A stretch of DNA of 64,000 bases. Source: JAGLOK01 sp963677605 (lineage in GTDB: Bacteria; Bacillota; Clostridia; Christensenellales; UMGS416). The position numbers and the translations under genes are program-made. This document shows positions 51,945-62,138 of the stretch, piece after piece. The first letter of the stretch is position 1, and each line of letters begins with the position of its first letter. The notes under the pieces were generated by a model. It worked only from the letters and a program-made list of their open reading frames with translations, had not been told where the DNA came from and ran no database searches. The stretch lies in the NCBI GenBank assembly GCA_963677605.2, contig CAXXDX010000002.1:186001-250000 (forward strand). The letters run 5' to 3'.

Positions 51945-54900
51945 TTATCTTTTAAAACGTCTTTTAACAGCTTCTTTTCTTTTAAGACTTTGATATGTCA
52001 AAGGCGCAAATGATACCATTCCTATTGCTCCTATTATCAGCATAAGAAGCGCAAGTTCTCTGGTATTGTCGTCACCGGTTTTCGGCACAGAGCTTAAGGT
52101 ATTGACAAATGCTGCTTCTCTTGTCATTCCTGAAAGAATGTATCCTCCTTCTCCGGTGGAAGTAACTATATAACTCCCAATGTCTGTCTCTTCAACCGAG
52201 TATTTTATACCTGAAGGCAGTCCCGATATTTCAATATATTCCCCGTGTTTTAACTTAATTGTTTCTCCGTCGGATATGACTCCAGACTTGCTTCCCGTAT
52301 AAGTGTATTGACCTTCGACATCGAAATTTATTTTGAAAGTAAAGTACTTGCTTTTGTCTGCTAGGTTACCAACCACTGTTTTCTTTATAAGCAATTGACC
52401 TGTCTGAACATATGGGTTTGTAAACTCAACAGCAGTAACATCTGTAACATCTTCTCCAATCATAGATTGTATGCTTATCTCCGCCTCCATATAATCACCA
52501 TTATAAGTAACAGAGATAATTAAAATATATATAGTATCATCATGCCCATATCCTGCATAATCCTCGATAGGCAAAAGTTCGTCTTCTGTAATGTGGTATA
52601 TGTAAGTACCTATTTCTGTAAATATAATATCTCCAAAAGAATTCTGCGAAGTAGTTCCGGCTCCCAAAATAGATACCGTCAGATTTTCAGGTAACGGCAT
52701 TGTATCCTTTGTTACTCCGGAGGCAGTAGTAATCTGAGGAGAAATTGTAAATCTGAATTCTTTTTCTTCCCCATCAGGCACTACCCCTTCAATTATTTTT
52801 GTAACTTCCGGCACAGCATATGTATAAGATTTCTGGAATCCAAAGTCACCGTACTCAATATTTTCGCCGGCTGTAACCGCTATTTCAGTATTACCGTCCA
52901 GTGTATTGTCATACTCAAAAGTCTGAGTATAATGTTCCGGTGTACTGATTACCACCTTATATGTCCCAGGAACTATTTTTTCAAACAGATAGTTCCCGTT
53001 TTCGTCTGTAACAGCAGTAGCTATGACGCTGTTTGTGCTTAAATCAACAAGTTCTACAGTTATGCCGGAAATACCTGCTTCGCCTGCATCCTGCACTCCA
53101 TCTCCGTTGGTATCTTCCCAGATTCGGTCTCCTATGCTGGCATATTCAGTGTTTGTTATAGTGAATCCAGCATCATGGTCTCCTTCTATCTCCGTATAGT
53201 AATTTTCCAGACTACCGGTACCGGCACCCACTTCCTCCACTGTGTACTGATAAAGATTTCCGTAAGAATCTCTCGCCGGCAATTTTTCAAAAATGTTCAA
53301 CCAATTATTAGCTGCGCTAATTGTTATTTGTCCTGTGGGATATTCCGTACTGCTGTAATTTGTCCCGTTCTGCAATAGCTGTACAGTTATATCGAATCTG
53401 TCACCGGAGCTATTATCCCAAACTTTGTTGACTTCAAATCTTCTTAACAAATTATTATAAACATTGTTTGTAACGCCAAATGAAACTCCATCAGTATATG
53501 ACACCGTAAAATCATTATATGCATTCAATTCGTATAAATTTTCGCCCACTACATATTCCGGTGTTGTCATTGGGACTATGAATTGTACTAATTCATTTGC
53601 GCTTAATATTACTCCTTCATCCATAGTAATCTTGATTGCCGTTACATCTGCTATATTTGCCGGTAATTTATCAGTCCACCCCATAGAAGTATCGTTTATC
53701 GCTGTTGCAGAATCTGTTAATGGAGACGGATTGGTAGAATAATATACCGTAAATCCCTCAGGAGCTGTTACTGCTCCGGATAAAATATTTCTAAAGCCTG
53801 ATCCTCGCGAACCGCCGACAACGTATGGAATGTCACCGTAGTAAGGCAAAATATCATACACATCCAAATTAGCTATTTCCTCCGTTGAATTATTATAAAC
53901 ATTCAGTCGGTATTCAATGGGAGAACTGTAATCTGTAGTGATTCCTCCTGAAATCCATGGATTTACGTCACTTGAAGCATCCCTGATTTCTTTGTAAGAA
54001 CGCACCGAAGATGGAAGATTCAATATAATTTTGGCTGAAGCTCCAATTAGGAAGTCTGTATCCGCATTACTGTCAACATTATATGTGTCTTCAAGCATTG
54101 TATTACTATAAAATGTATAATAATAATCGGAAATAGGATATAGTCCATCCGCCACGAAATAAACTCTATTTGTCAAATAATCTTCTTGTGAAGGGTCATC
54201 TGGCATTGCGTCTTTTGTTAATTTAGCAACTACATCAATAAAAAAGTTAGCTGGTAGATCATTTTCAAATTTGTCACCGACCTTGAAATCATTTAATGAA
54301 ATAATGACTGCCTGGCGGCCTGTTCCAAGATAATTATCAATGGTTTCAACAACTGGCTCAAACGACGTCTGCAAATCTCCACCAAAAGCAGGCAATAGGT
54401 AGCGTTGATATGTCACTCCAATTGGCAAAAGTTCGATTATTTTAGGATTCTTTAGTATTGTCCCTTTACCAAGATCCCCAAAACCTGCCCAAAGTCTAAA
54501 AATCATTGATTCATCAACAATACCTTTATTATTAATAACTTGTTTGGTCATTGACAAATGAAAATTACCTGCTACAACATTGGTGTTAGAAGATACTATG
54601 TTTGTCGTAAACACGTCTGTGTCGCCACTGCTGAGCAGTTCATAGTTTCCTGTTGCATATGCGTGGTTTGTTATAATCGGGTAGCTTTCACCGGTTATTT
54701 CCATATGATATGGATCGACAAATCCAAGAGTTACTAAAACATGTGCAGTATCACCGGGATTTAACTCAAAAGCTTCATCAAATACTAACTCAATCCCACC
54801 GTATGTACGATTGGCTGCCGGTACGTCTTCAGGTAGCATGTCTCCCGAGTCCACCTGAGCAACATATCCTAAAATCTCACTATATGCGCTGGAATCAATA

Positions 54901-57506
54901 TTTTCTGAGTCCACGAGCCATCCTTGATCCGTTGAAAACAACAACTCTATTCTATTCTCGTTTTCATCCAGTCCCCAAACTTCTGTAATGTTTGGATCCA
55001 TGCTAGATAATTTTTTGAAATAATATCTTTCATCGACATCCATGTCCTTAAATGTTATAGCGCTAATAATTGCAGATTGCGTATTGGTCATGCTCAGCCA
55101 ATAGTGGGATTCTGCATAGTGCATATATCCCGGGTCTAAATACACTTTCCATTGGTCATTAGTTTGTTTAGTAAATATACCATTCCCGTTAAATGAAATA
55201 TCGTACAATCTGAAGTTAATAGAGTCCTTAACTATTTCGGGGTTATTGAGTTCTGCTTCAGATGCGTTAAATGGATATAGTTCTGCACTGACTGTATTGG
55301 TAATTAAATCTGTGTATTCAGGACCATTAGGCCAAGGTGGCAGATTAACTTTTATACCCGGAAATTGCAGATTTAAAACTACTTCTTCCTTCAGTGTAAC
55401 ATCAGCGCTTCCCCAAATGTCTATAGTATGGTTTTCGACATGATATGAAACTTTTGTCGGTCTTCCTGCGACGTCCACCTCTACGACACTCCAGCCGGGA
55501 TTGCTAGCTGCATCAAAAGTTGCTGGTGTAGTTTCACCGGTAAGCCAGTTATAGTATGTCGGCAAAGTATCGATTACTGTAATTTCTTCCAGCAAGCGCT
55601 GTTTATGCATTCCGTTAGGGAATGAATACGGATTCCTATCTTCTTGTGTTTGAAGATTATACATAAATTGAATGTTCACGGGACTGTCAATAATTCTATC
55701 ACCATTCATATCTCCCCCGTAGATAGTTTGTCCGTCATTTTTAAAACCGCTATTTGTATTTGTAACAATATATTTATATATAACTTGAGGGTCATATTTT
55801 GGCGTGAAAATTTGGTCTTCAGACTCAGCCAACAATGTACCATCTGAAAGATAAAGATCCGCCTGTGCATGCAGTTCGTAGTCTACAGGAATCATCCTTG
55901 GATCAAACGTTAAAAAATATGGAAAGCTGTCTATAGCTGTGGAATTCAAATCAATAAGATTGACTTTTGCGACTGCATATTGAGTTCCGCCAGCGTCAGT
56001 GTCTATTCTGTATTCAACAGATTCTATCATTTCAGCAGCCGGGACATAAAGCCCTCTCAACTCCCCGGTTGTGCTGTTTGCAACTGTTTGATTAATCATA
56101 TCGTAAGGTACTGAGATTTCCACGTACGCACCTGAAACAGGTTCCGTTAATCCCTGAGCGTCATATTTAACACTACCGGTCATCTGTTCAAATGAATAAA
56201 AGGAAGTACCGTTTGGTGCACTTTGCGATATTTCCACCGTTCCTACATCGGCAGCAAGCGCATATACTATTGTTTCATTGGCAAGTATAAAATCCGAAAA
56301 TGATGGTGTTTCGAATGTTACATCTGTATCGCTGACTCCAATTATTTTTAGTTCTTCATCCTGAGTATTATGCCATACCACAATATTACCCCCGCTCAAC
56401 CCGTTTAGCGGAATTGTTATTAATACAGGCACTGATGGCTGCAGTTTTTCTCCTTCACTGCCTTCTAAAGAGATGTCGAATGATACAGTCGTGTAACCTT
56501 CAATAATTATTTCCTTAGGTTCTACCAAAAGCACCGGCACTTCACTTAGTGCCCCTTCCGGTATCTTTACTGCTATATCTGTATTATAATCTTCCAGTTT
56601 TACTTCTGGTATAATTTCTGTTTCTTCATCAGCGGCAACCATTTTGGCTGAAATATTCTCATTGGCAAGAATGAAGTCTGAAAATGATGATGTTTCAAAT
56701 GTTACATCAGTACTGCTGGAGTCTACTATATTTAGCTCCTCTGCCTGTGTGTTGTGCCACACTATAACTGCATCTTCGATTAATCCATTTAACGGCACCG
56801 TTACTAAGACTGCATCTGACGGCTGCATTTCTTCACCCTCACTACTTAAAAGTGAAATTCTAAATGCTACAGTTGTATATCCCTCGATATCGATGTCCAA
56901 TTCAACAACGACTAATTCAGGTTCTTCTGATAAAGCACCTTCAGGGATTTCCAATTTGACTCCGCTTATAGTATCTTCCAACTTTTGTTCTGCAAGCAAT
57001 CCCTTATTTTCTTCATCGCTATCAGCAATATCCTCATCTTCAGTTCCGTCTTCAGATTCTCCTGATTCTCCTGGTTCTTCAGGCAATTCACTTTCATCGT
57101 CTTCTGCATCATCTGGTGTTTCTCCACCATCTGATCCGTCACCGTACTCATCCGGTTCCTCTGATAATCCAACGCTTTCACCTTCATCATCCTCTTGTGA
57201 CTCATTAGCTACGCCATTACCTGCTTCTTCTGATTCTTCAGGTAATTCGTTATTTTCATCTTCGGCTTCATCCGGAGCTTCTTCATCTTTCTCATTTTCT
57301 TTAGTTTCAGGATTCTGATCGTTTAAGGAATCTTCTTCCTGATCCGGCGCACTTGTTCCATCTTTTTCTTTGAGGAAAGCTTGATAATAAATTAAATCAT
57401 TTTCCCTTGATAGGTTATCTGCTAATGCTAAGTTTGGGGCAAGTATAAATACAAGCCCTATAAGTACTAATAATGTTGTTCTTAACTTTTTAAATTTGTT
57501 TTTCAT
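51945..57506 (-). CDS. Giant VPKTG-anchored surface adhesin under c-di-GMP riboswitch
   Basis: 1853 aa from MKNKFKKLRTT (GAGGGAAG upstream; the frame extends into the leader, which is riboswitch). Signal peptide, 1-32. A very acidic Glu/Asp/Gly/Ser stretch covers about 45-185. Two related units of ~115 aa follow (KIPEGALSE, TVPLNGL, VWHNTQ, FSDFILAN in each). Next comes a long adhesion region with repeated beta-domains, then a CnaB-like module (RRFEVNKVWDN, about 1358), an SdrD B-like module (SIGDRIWEDTNGDGVQDAGE, about 1458), an FctA/pilin isopeptide-type module (about 1565-1700), a DUF5979-like module, and finally VPKTGD, a membrane helix and a basic tail. It is cell-wall anchored, probably by the sortase next door. 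Confidence 0.93.
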   Translation of the reverse strand: MKNKFKKLRTTLLVLIGLVFILAPNLALADNLSRENDLIYYQAFLKEKDGTSAPDQEEDSLNDQNPETKENEKDEEAPDEAEDENNELPEESEEAGNGVANESQEDDEGESVGLSEEPDEYGDGSDGGETPDDAEDDESELPEEPGESGESEDGTEDEDIADSDEENKGLLAEQKLEDTISGVKLEIPEGALSEEPELVVVELDIDIEGYTTVAFRISLLSSEGEEMQPSDAVLVTVPLNGLIEDAVIVWHNTQAEELNIVDSSSTDVTFETSSFSDFILANENISAKMVAADEETEIIPEVKLEDYNTDIAVKIPEGALSEVPVLLVEPKEIIIEGYTTVSFDISLEGSEGEKLQPSVPVLITIPLNGLSGGNIVVWHNTQDEELKIIGVSDTDVTFETPSFSDFILANETIVYALAADVGTVEISQSAPNGTSFYSFEQMTGSVKYDAQGLTEPVSGAYVEISVPYDMINQTVANSTTGELRGLYVPAAEMIESVEYRIDTDAGGTQYAVAKVNLIDLNSTAIDSFPYFLTFDPRMIPVDYELHAQADLYLSDGTLLAESEDQIFTPKYDPQVIYKYIVTNTNSGFKNDGQTIYGGDMNGDRIIDSPVNIQFMYNLQTQEDRNPYSFPNGMHKQRLLEEITVIDTLPTYYNWLTGETTPATFDAASNPGWSVVEVDVAGRPTKVSYHVENHTIDIWGSADVTLKEEVVLNLQFPGIKVNLPPWPNGPEYTDLITNTVSAELYPFNASEAELNNPEIVKDSINFRLYDISFNGNGIFTKQTNDQWKVYLDPGYMHYAESHYWLSMTNTQSAIISAITFKDMDVDERYYFKKLSSMDPNITEVWGLDENENRIELLFSTDQGWLVDSENIDSSAYSEILGYVAQVDSGDMLPEDVPAANRTYGGIELVFDEAFELNPGDTAHVLVTLGFVDPYHMEITGESYPIITNHAYATGNYELLSSGDTDVFTTNIVSSNTNVVAGNFHLSMTKQVINNKGIVDESMIFRLWAGFGDLGKGTILKNPKIIELLPIGVTYQRYLLPAFGGDLQTSFEPVVETIDNYLGTGRQAVIISLNDFKVGDKFENDLPANFFIDVVAKLTKDAMPDDPSQEDYLTNRVYFVADGLYPISDYYYTFYSNTMLEDTYNVDSNADTDFLIGASAKIILNLPSSVRSYKEIRDASSDVNPWISGGITTDYSSPIEYRLNVYNNSTEEIANLDVYDILPYYGDIPYVVGGSRGSGFRNILSGAVTAPEGFTVYYSTNPSPLTDSATAINDTSMGWTDKLPANIADVTAIKITMDEGVILSANELVQFIVPMTTPEYVVGENLYELNAYNDFTVSYTDGVSFGVTNNVYNNLLRRFEVNKVWDNSSGDRFDITVQLLQNGTNYSSTEYPTGQITISAANNWLNIFEKLPARDSYGNLYQYTVEEVGAGTGSLENYYTEIEGDHDAGFTITNTEYASIGDRIWEDTNGDGVQDAGEAGISGITVELVDLSTNSVIATAVTDENGNYLFEKIVPGTYKVVISTPEHYTQTFEYDNTLDGNTEIAVTAGENIEYGDFGFQKSYTYAVPEVTKIIEGVVPDGEEKEFRFTISPQITTASGVTKDTMPLPENLTVSILGAGTTSQNSFGDIIFTEIGTYIYHITEDELLPIEDYAGYGHDDTIYILIISVTYNGDYMEAEISIQSMIGEDVTDVTAVEFTNPYVQTGQLLIKKTVVGNLADKSKYFTFKINFDVEGQYTYTGSKSGVISDGETIKLKHGEYIEISGLPSGIKYSVEETDIGSYIVTSTGEGGYILSGMTREAAFVNTLSSVPKTGDDNTRELALLMLIIGAIGMVSFAPLTYQSLKRKEAVKRRFKR

Positions 57507-57557
57507 GCTTCCCTCACATACTCTAAATAAACGTAATTTTTCTTTTGTATAGCAAGA

Positions 57558-57581
57558 AAGATTGGAGTAATATCCAATCTT
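57558..57581 (-). terminator. Expression-platform hairpin of the riboswitch leader
   Basis: AAGATTGGA and TCCAATCTT form a perfect 9-bp stem with a 6-nt loop, followed by TCTTG on the minus strand, about 50 nt before the adhesin start. It is the only strong hairpin between aptamer and start codon, so it is the likely on/off element. Confidence 0.6.
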
Positions 57582-57703
57582 CTTGTCTTTGGGATTTATT
57601 TTGGGATACATGTAGTTAGCAAAATTGTTTGTTTTTAACCATAGACATCTCCCACCCCGATAAAACGTACAGATTTCATTATTCAAGGATTTACCTTCAT
57701 AAT

Positions 57704-57784
57704 GGCGGCTAGTCTATCATAGCTTTCGGCCTTAGATCTCTGCTTTGCGTCCTCAGTTTTCACGGAGTTTGCCTTTTTGGCGTA
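57704..57784 (-). ncRNA. Cyclic di-GMP-I riboswitch (GEMM)
   Basis: The minus strand reads CGCCAAAAAGGCAAAC, then a stem closed by a GAAA tetraloop (CTCCGTGAAAACTGAG), then GGACGCAAAGC, then a receptor-bearing stem with CTAAGGCC and GCTATGATAG, and a closing CTAGCCGCC. These are the invariant parts of the class I c-di-GMP aptamer in the right order and spacing. It lies about 200 nt before the giant adhesin start codon. Confidence 0.92.
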
Positions 57785-58090
57785 TTACATTTATTTACTG
57801 ATTTTTATTAAACTCACTTCGGTGAATTGATGAATTTATTATTGCATATCTTTATTAACAACAAGGATATTTTGTTCCCAATTATCTATTTTTAGTAACG
57901 AAATTCTATTTATAAAAAACTTCACGTTGTTATTTATGTTTATCCGAATTAGTTAAATAATTTATATAATAAGAATAAAACGCTATAAGTAACAATTCCT
58001 GAAACAGTAAGCCCACTTCTTATAAATTATGGTTTTAAGAATGTTTGCTCTTTTATATCCAAATAAATTTGATCTTTTTATATAACAAAA

Positions 58091-58114
58091 AAGAATGGAA
58101 TAAGTTCCAATCTT
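58091..58114 (-). terminator. Second copy of the leader-type hairpin
   Basis: AAGATTGGAA and TTCCATTCTT pair on the minus strand (one mismatch, 4-nt loop) and are followed by TTTTTTG. The surrounding DNA (TTATTTTGGATGCATGTA) resembles that at the adhesin leader hairpin (TTATTTTGGGATACATGTA), so it looks like a duplicated and decayed leader. The rest of 57785-58472 holds no gene I can support. Confidence 0.6.
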
Positions 58115-58472
58115 CTTGCTAATTGATTTATTTTGGATGCATGTAATCAAAGTATGTCATAAAATAGAAGGAGTCTGCATCTCAATAATAAATACAAATC
58201 TTATATTATTAATTTTTTCTTGCGAGGACAGTAAGCTTTTAATAGAAGCAACCCTTCTATATCTTACTTTCTATCCTTATTATTGTTTTTGTTTTATAGT
58301 CGATTTCACCTATTGAATTATTTCAACAATATATTTTAAGTATGTACATTTTAAAAATCTTATTAAGGCAACACCATCTGTTCACAATTAACCTATTTAC
58401 CCTGTGAATCCTGTTATATATCTATTATATAAATCAGTCCGAGCTTAATACTAAAATTATCTATACTCTCCA

Positions 58473-61157
58473 TTAAATAATTCTTAGTTGAGGTTTATCG
58501 CTTAAGAGAAGCGGAATCAGCTCATCTATGCTTATAGGTTTTGACCCTAAGTACCCTTGATACCCTTCGCATTTTAATGTTTTGATTAGATTTAACTGAA
58601 TTTCATTCTCTACCCCTTCAACAATTACTTTTTTACCCAATAAATCACCTAATTCTACTACTGCCTTTAGCATTGCTCCGTTATCTCTTTCCGGATAATC
58701 TTTTATAAATTCTCTGTCAATCTTAATTTTATTAGCTTTAAGCTTTTTTAAATATCCTAACGAAGAGTATCCTGTTCCAAAATCATCTATGGACACTGAT
58801 ACTCCTCTAACTTGGCAAAAATCAATAATATCATTTGCAAGAATAATATTAGCTACTAGCGTCGTTTCTGTAATCTCAAAGCAAAAATTATTTAAACTAT
58901 ATTTGGATTCACTGATTTTAAACAATAATGAAGCTATTACTTTAACATCAAGAAATTCTTTTGTAGATAAATTTAGTGATATTTTAAAGTTTGTATCAAG
59001 TCTGTCTTTTATATTCCTAAAATCCTCTATCACGGTATATAAAACAAACATTGACAGCAGCTTAATTTCTTCCTTCTCTTCAAGAAGAGGTATAAATTCA
59101 CTTGGTGAAACTAAACCTAAACACTCATTTTCCCATCTGACTAAAGCTTCAACACCGATGATTTTATTATCCAATGATTTTTGAATTTGATAAACGACAC
59201 GAAACTCATTATTTCTAAGTGCATGTTCTAATTCTCTAATGATAACATTTCTTCTAAGCATTGCTCTCCTTAAATCATCAGTGAAAACCATATATTTTGG
59301 CTGGTTAAATTTAATAGCCCCTTCCAGTGCGATTAAGGCTTTAAATAATATACTTGAATCTGTTTTATCCGAAGAAACTACAACTCCTGATTTTAATTCT
59401 GTTCTGTTTAACTTCATTACTTGTAAATCAGATTTCAAGAAAGCATCTTCAATTAATTTTACGATTTTTTCAATATCAGGAAACTCCGGAGCACTTATAA
59501 GAGTAATAAACATATCTCGCTTAATTGAAATTATCAAATCATTTCTAGAAAATACTTTTCTTAACTGCTCTGAAATAACAAGCGCCTGTCTATTAACATC
59601 TCTTTCACTAAGATTGTTTTTAATTTTTTCAAAGCCGATAATCTTAGTAACTATCAGCATAGAACGAATATGAGATTCCCGCTTTGAAGCGATGATTGCT
59701 TTTATATCATCAAACACTTCTCCGTTTGGCATATGAATTTCATTGTTTTCACATACAAAATCCGAAAAAATATTATATTCAATTTTTGGTTCTGAAAATA
59801 TCCCTACAAAATAATTAACACTATCACTCTTGTTTGATTCTGCCTTTATTTTGAGATGTTTTTGTATGTAAACATTTCCATTTAATTTCTCACATACTTC
59901 TCCCTCCCAAAATTCTCTCTTTTGTTGGGAAATACTCTTGATTATATTACTGGATTTTATAAAATTGTTAATATTATTCCCATATATCTCATCAAAAGTA
60001 TACCCAAACATATTTTCAAAAACATCATTACAGAACAAAGTTCTCTCTGCCTGATCAGTAATAAGAATTCCGTTTTGTGTATATTGTGTGATGTGATGAG
60101 TAGCTCCCAGCATCAGTTTCTCTGATGCTCTTCGGTAATGCAGCCTTATTATTATATAAGAAACACCGATTACCAATAAACTTAGAATTATAGGTATTTC
60201 AATATGTTTTAAAATAAATGTTTCTTCCAGCCTTATACTTTCTTCTATATCAAAACTGCTTAATATACCTAATGCATGAGGCGCGTTCTCATATCTAACT
60301 TCGAGTTCGCCAGTAGTGCCCAGATACTGTATATAATAACCTAATTGGTTTTTCTCAAAATATTCTTTATTTGAAACTTGGTTTTCTGTAACATTGGCAA
60401 CCTCATTAACTTTTTCATTTGAGATATCTAAATCCTGTTGGATTTGGTTGTTTCTAAAATGCCAGAATTTATTAGAATCGAATATGTCAATTTCCAATGG
60501 AGGATTATGTGCTGTTGCAAATTCCTCCAACATAGAGAATAGCTTAATTGCATCATAATTTACTTCAATTAGACTTTTATTCTCGCCAGGTCTATCTGAA
60601 GCGGACATAGTCATCCTAAGTATTAAATCTTTTGTTTTGTTGGTGACGTTGCTTTCATTTATAAGTATATCAGAAAGTACTATAGAGCTTTGATTAAGAT
60701 TCATACTTATTAAGTCCGAGAATATACTCAGTTGCTGTTGCCCATAATAGTCGAAGCTGCTTTGTACAACACCTTCGCTGTTTTCTACCTTTACAGTCTC
60801 AAATCCTTTTTCATTAATTAATTTCAATGATTTTATGTCCGGATTACTTTCTATTATCCTATAAAATACTTGACTAATCCCTTCTAAAGTATATTTTGAA
60901 GGTGATTGAAAGTATTCCAAAAATTCTTCCGAATTGCGTGCCGCTTTTATGCTTTCCCCTATATTTTCAATTTTGCTCTCTATTGAAAAAGCAATTATAT
61001 CTACTTCTTTTCTCTGCCTTTGAACCAATTCGCTCAAAATTACTTCCCTCTGACTCTGATAGATCAGAAAATATGAGTAATTAAGCAACAATAATAGTGG
61101 CACACAGATTATAATTGTTCTCAATATTATTTTATTAATACCTTTATTTTTGTTCAT
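58473..61157 (-). CDS. PAS-EAL c-di-GMP phosphodiesterase with degenerate GGDEF
   Basis: 894 aa from ATG at 61157 (GAGGA upstream; the codon at 61169 is GTG and overlaps that site). Two membrane helices (about 8-28 and 305-325) enclose an extracellular Cache-like sensor. A PAS domain follows (YTQNGILITDQAERTLFCND, about 355), then a GGDEF-like domain whose signature is replaced by IKRDMF, so cyclase activity is not expected. The EAL domain is intact (EALVRW near 669; SLNLST; FEITETT; DDFGTGYSSL; KIDREF; VEGVE). It should degrade c-di-GMP. It lies next to the riboswitch-controlled adhesin, which suggests local control. Confidence 0.92.
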   Translation of the reverse strand: MNKNKGINKIILRTIIICVPLLLLLNYSYFLIYQSQREVILSELVQRQRKEVDIIAFSIESKIENIGESIKAARNSEEFLEYFQSPSKYTLEGISQVFYRIIESNPDIKSLKLINEKGFETVKVENSEGVVQSSFDYYGQQQLSIFSDLISMNLNQSSIVLSDILINESNVTNKTKDLILRMTMSASDRPGENKSLIEVNYDAIKLFSMLEEFATAHNPPLEIDIFDSNKFWHFRNNQIQQDLDISNEKVNEVANVTENQVSNKEYFEKNQLGYYIQYLGTTGELEVRYENAPHALGILSSFDIEESIRLEETFILKHIEIPIILSLLVIGVSYIIIRLHYRRASEKLMLGATHHITQYTQNGILITDQAERTLFCNDVFENMFGYTFDEIYGNNINNFIKSSNIIKSISQQKREFWEGEVCEKLNGNVYIQKHLKIKAESNKSDSVNYFVGIFSEPKIEYNIFSDFVCENNEIHMPNGEVFDDIKAIIASKRESHIRSMLIVTKIIGFEKIKNNLSERDVNRQALVISEQLRKVFSRNDLIISIKRDMFITLISAPEFPDIEKIVKLIEDAFLKSDLQVMKLNRTELKSGVVVSSDKTDSSILFKALIALEGAIKFNQPKYMVFTDDLRRAMLRRNVIIRELEHALRNNEFRVVYQIQKSLDNKIIGVEALVRWENECLGLVSPSEFIPLLEEKEEIKLLSMFVLYTVIEDFRNIKDRLDTNFKISLNLSTKEFLDVKVIASLLFKISESKYSLNNFCFEITETTLVANIILANDIIDFCQVRGVSVSIDDFGTGYSSLGYLKKLKANKIKIDREFIKDYPERDNGAMLKAVVELGDLLGKKVIVEGVENEIQLNLIKTLKCEGYQGYLGSKPISIDELIPLLLSDKPQLRII

Positions 61158-61759
61158 TATATTCCTCACACAAAAAGCCGAATCCTACGCTTCTTGTTCG
61201 CAATATATTATCTCACCAAAAACAGGTTATTGCTCATAGATTGTAATAAACAGGTAAATAAATGTAATGAATTGAAATTGGTTAACTAAAGCAGATATTC
61301 TCTGCATAATTTTCGAAACTAAACAGTCCACTTCATTAATTCAGCAAGTTAATGAGTTTAAATTAAAAAATTGAACAGCAAACTAAGCAAAAATTCAAAT
61401 TTGAAAGTTTTTTTCTAAGATGGCATAAGTTGTTAATATTTGTTTTAAATTATCATAGGTTAACTGTTTTTTAAGAGTGTTGACTTTTTTATAATTTTTA
61501 GCTTTAAATATAAACTAATTAGAAAATAATAATTTACATGTTTTCTTATAGTTTCGTTTGGAAAGTCAATATGCTGTGAATCATATGATGCTTAAAAACA
61601 CAACAAAAATAAATTGATTGTACAGACATCAAAGTACTATTTACAATCACCCTATATTCTGTATATAAGACATATTCTTTTGAGATACGAAATAAAAACT
61701 GCTGTCAAATACTTATCTATTACACATTTTAATCTTATCTTAGAGTAATTGCTTTCTTA
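61158..61759. other. 602-bp AT-rich gap, no supported gene
   Basis: Between the phosphodiesterase and the small membrane gene. It has poly-A/T runs and no open frame of note. No terminator or promoter can be identified with confidence. Confidence 0.4.
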
Positions 61760-62044
61760 TCAGATATAATCATATCTACTTTTCGACCATTCCATTATTG
61801 TCTTTTTATTATTTCTTACAACTTTCAAATACTTAAAAAATGTGACAATCCAGCTTGAAATTATTATTATTGTAATTGAAACACTAATAGCAATGAACAA
61901 TGAAGCATTATTCTCATATATTTCTTTATAAAAAATCATCACTATCGCCATCGGAATTGCTACTATAAAAAGTCTGGATTTTATAAGTACCCAATTTAAA
62001 ATCTTTATTAGTGCAATAACTATAAAAGCTAAAATATGTGCCAT
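61760..62044 (-). CDS. Small hypothetical membrane protein
   Basis: 94 aa with three hydrophobic segments (about 3-20, 25-40 and 48-70) and a basic C-terminal tail. AAAGAGG lies 7 nt before ATG. I recognise no family. It lies 94 bp downstream of the parB C-terminal frame on the same strand and could be co-transcribed with parA-parB. Confidence 0.6.
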   Translation of the reverse strand: MAHILAFIVIALIKILNWVLIKSRLFIVAIPMAIVMIFYKEIYENNASLFIAISVSITIIIISSWIVTFFKYLKVVRNNKKTIMEWSKSRYDYI

Positions 62045-62138
62045 TTTCTGCCTCTTTCATTGTCATATACAATCATTGTACATTGATATTTTTAAAAACA
62101 AAAAAATGGACTCATTTTTTAAGCCCATTTTCCTTAAA

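Noticed and set aside
56644..57318. A 224-aa Ser-rich plus-strand frame
   Set aside because: It is the antisense of the Glu/Asp-rich region of the giant adhesin; GAA/GAT runs read as Ser codons on the other strand. No ribosome site.
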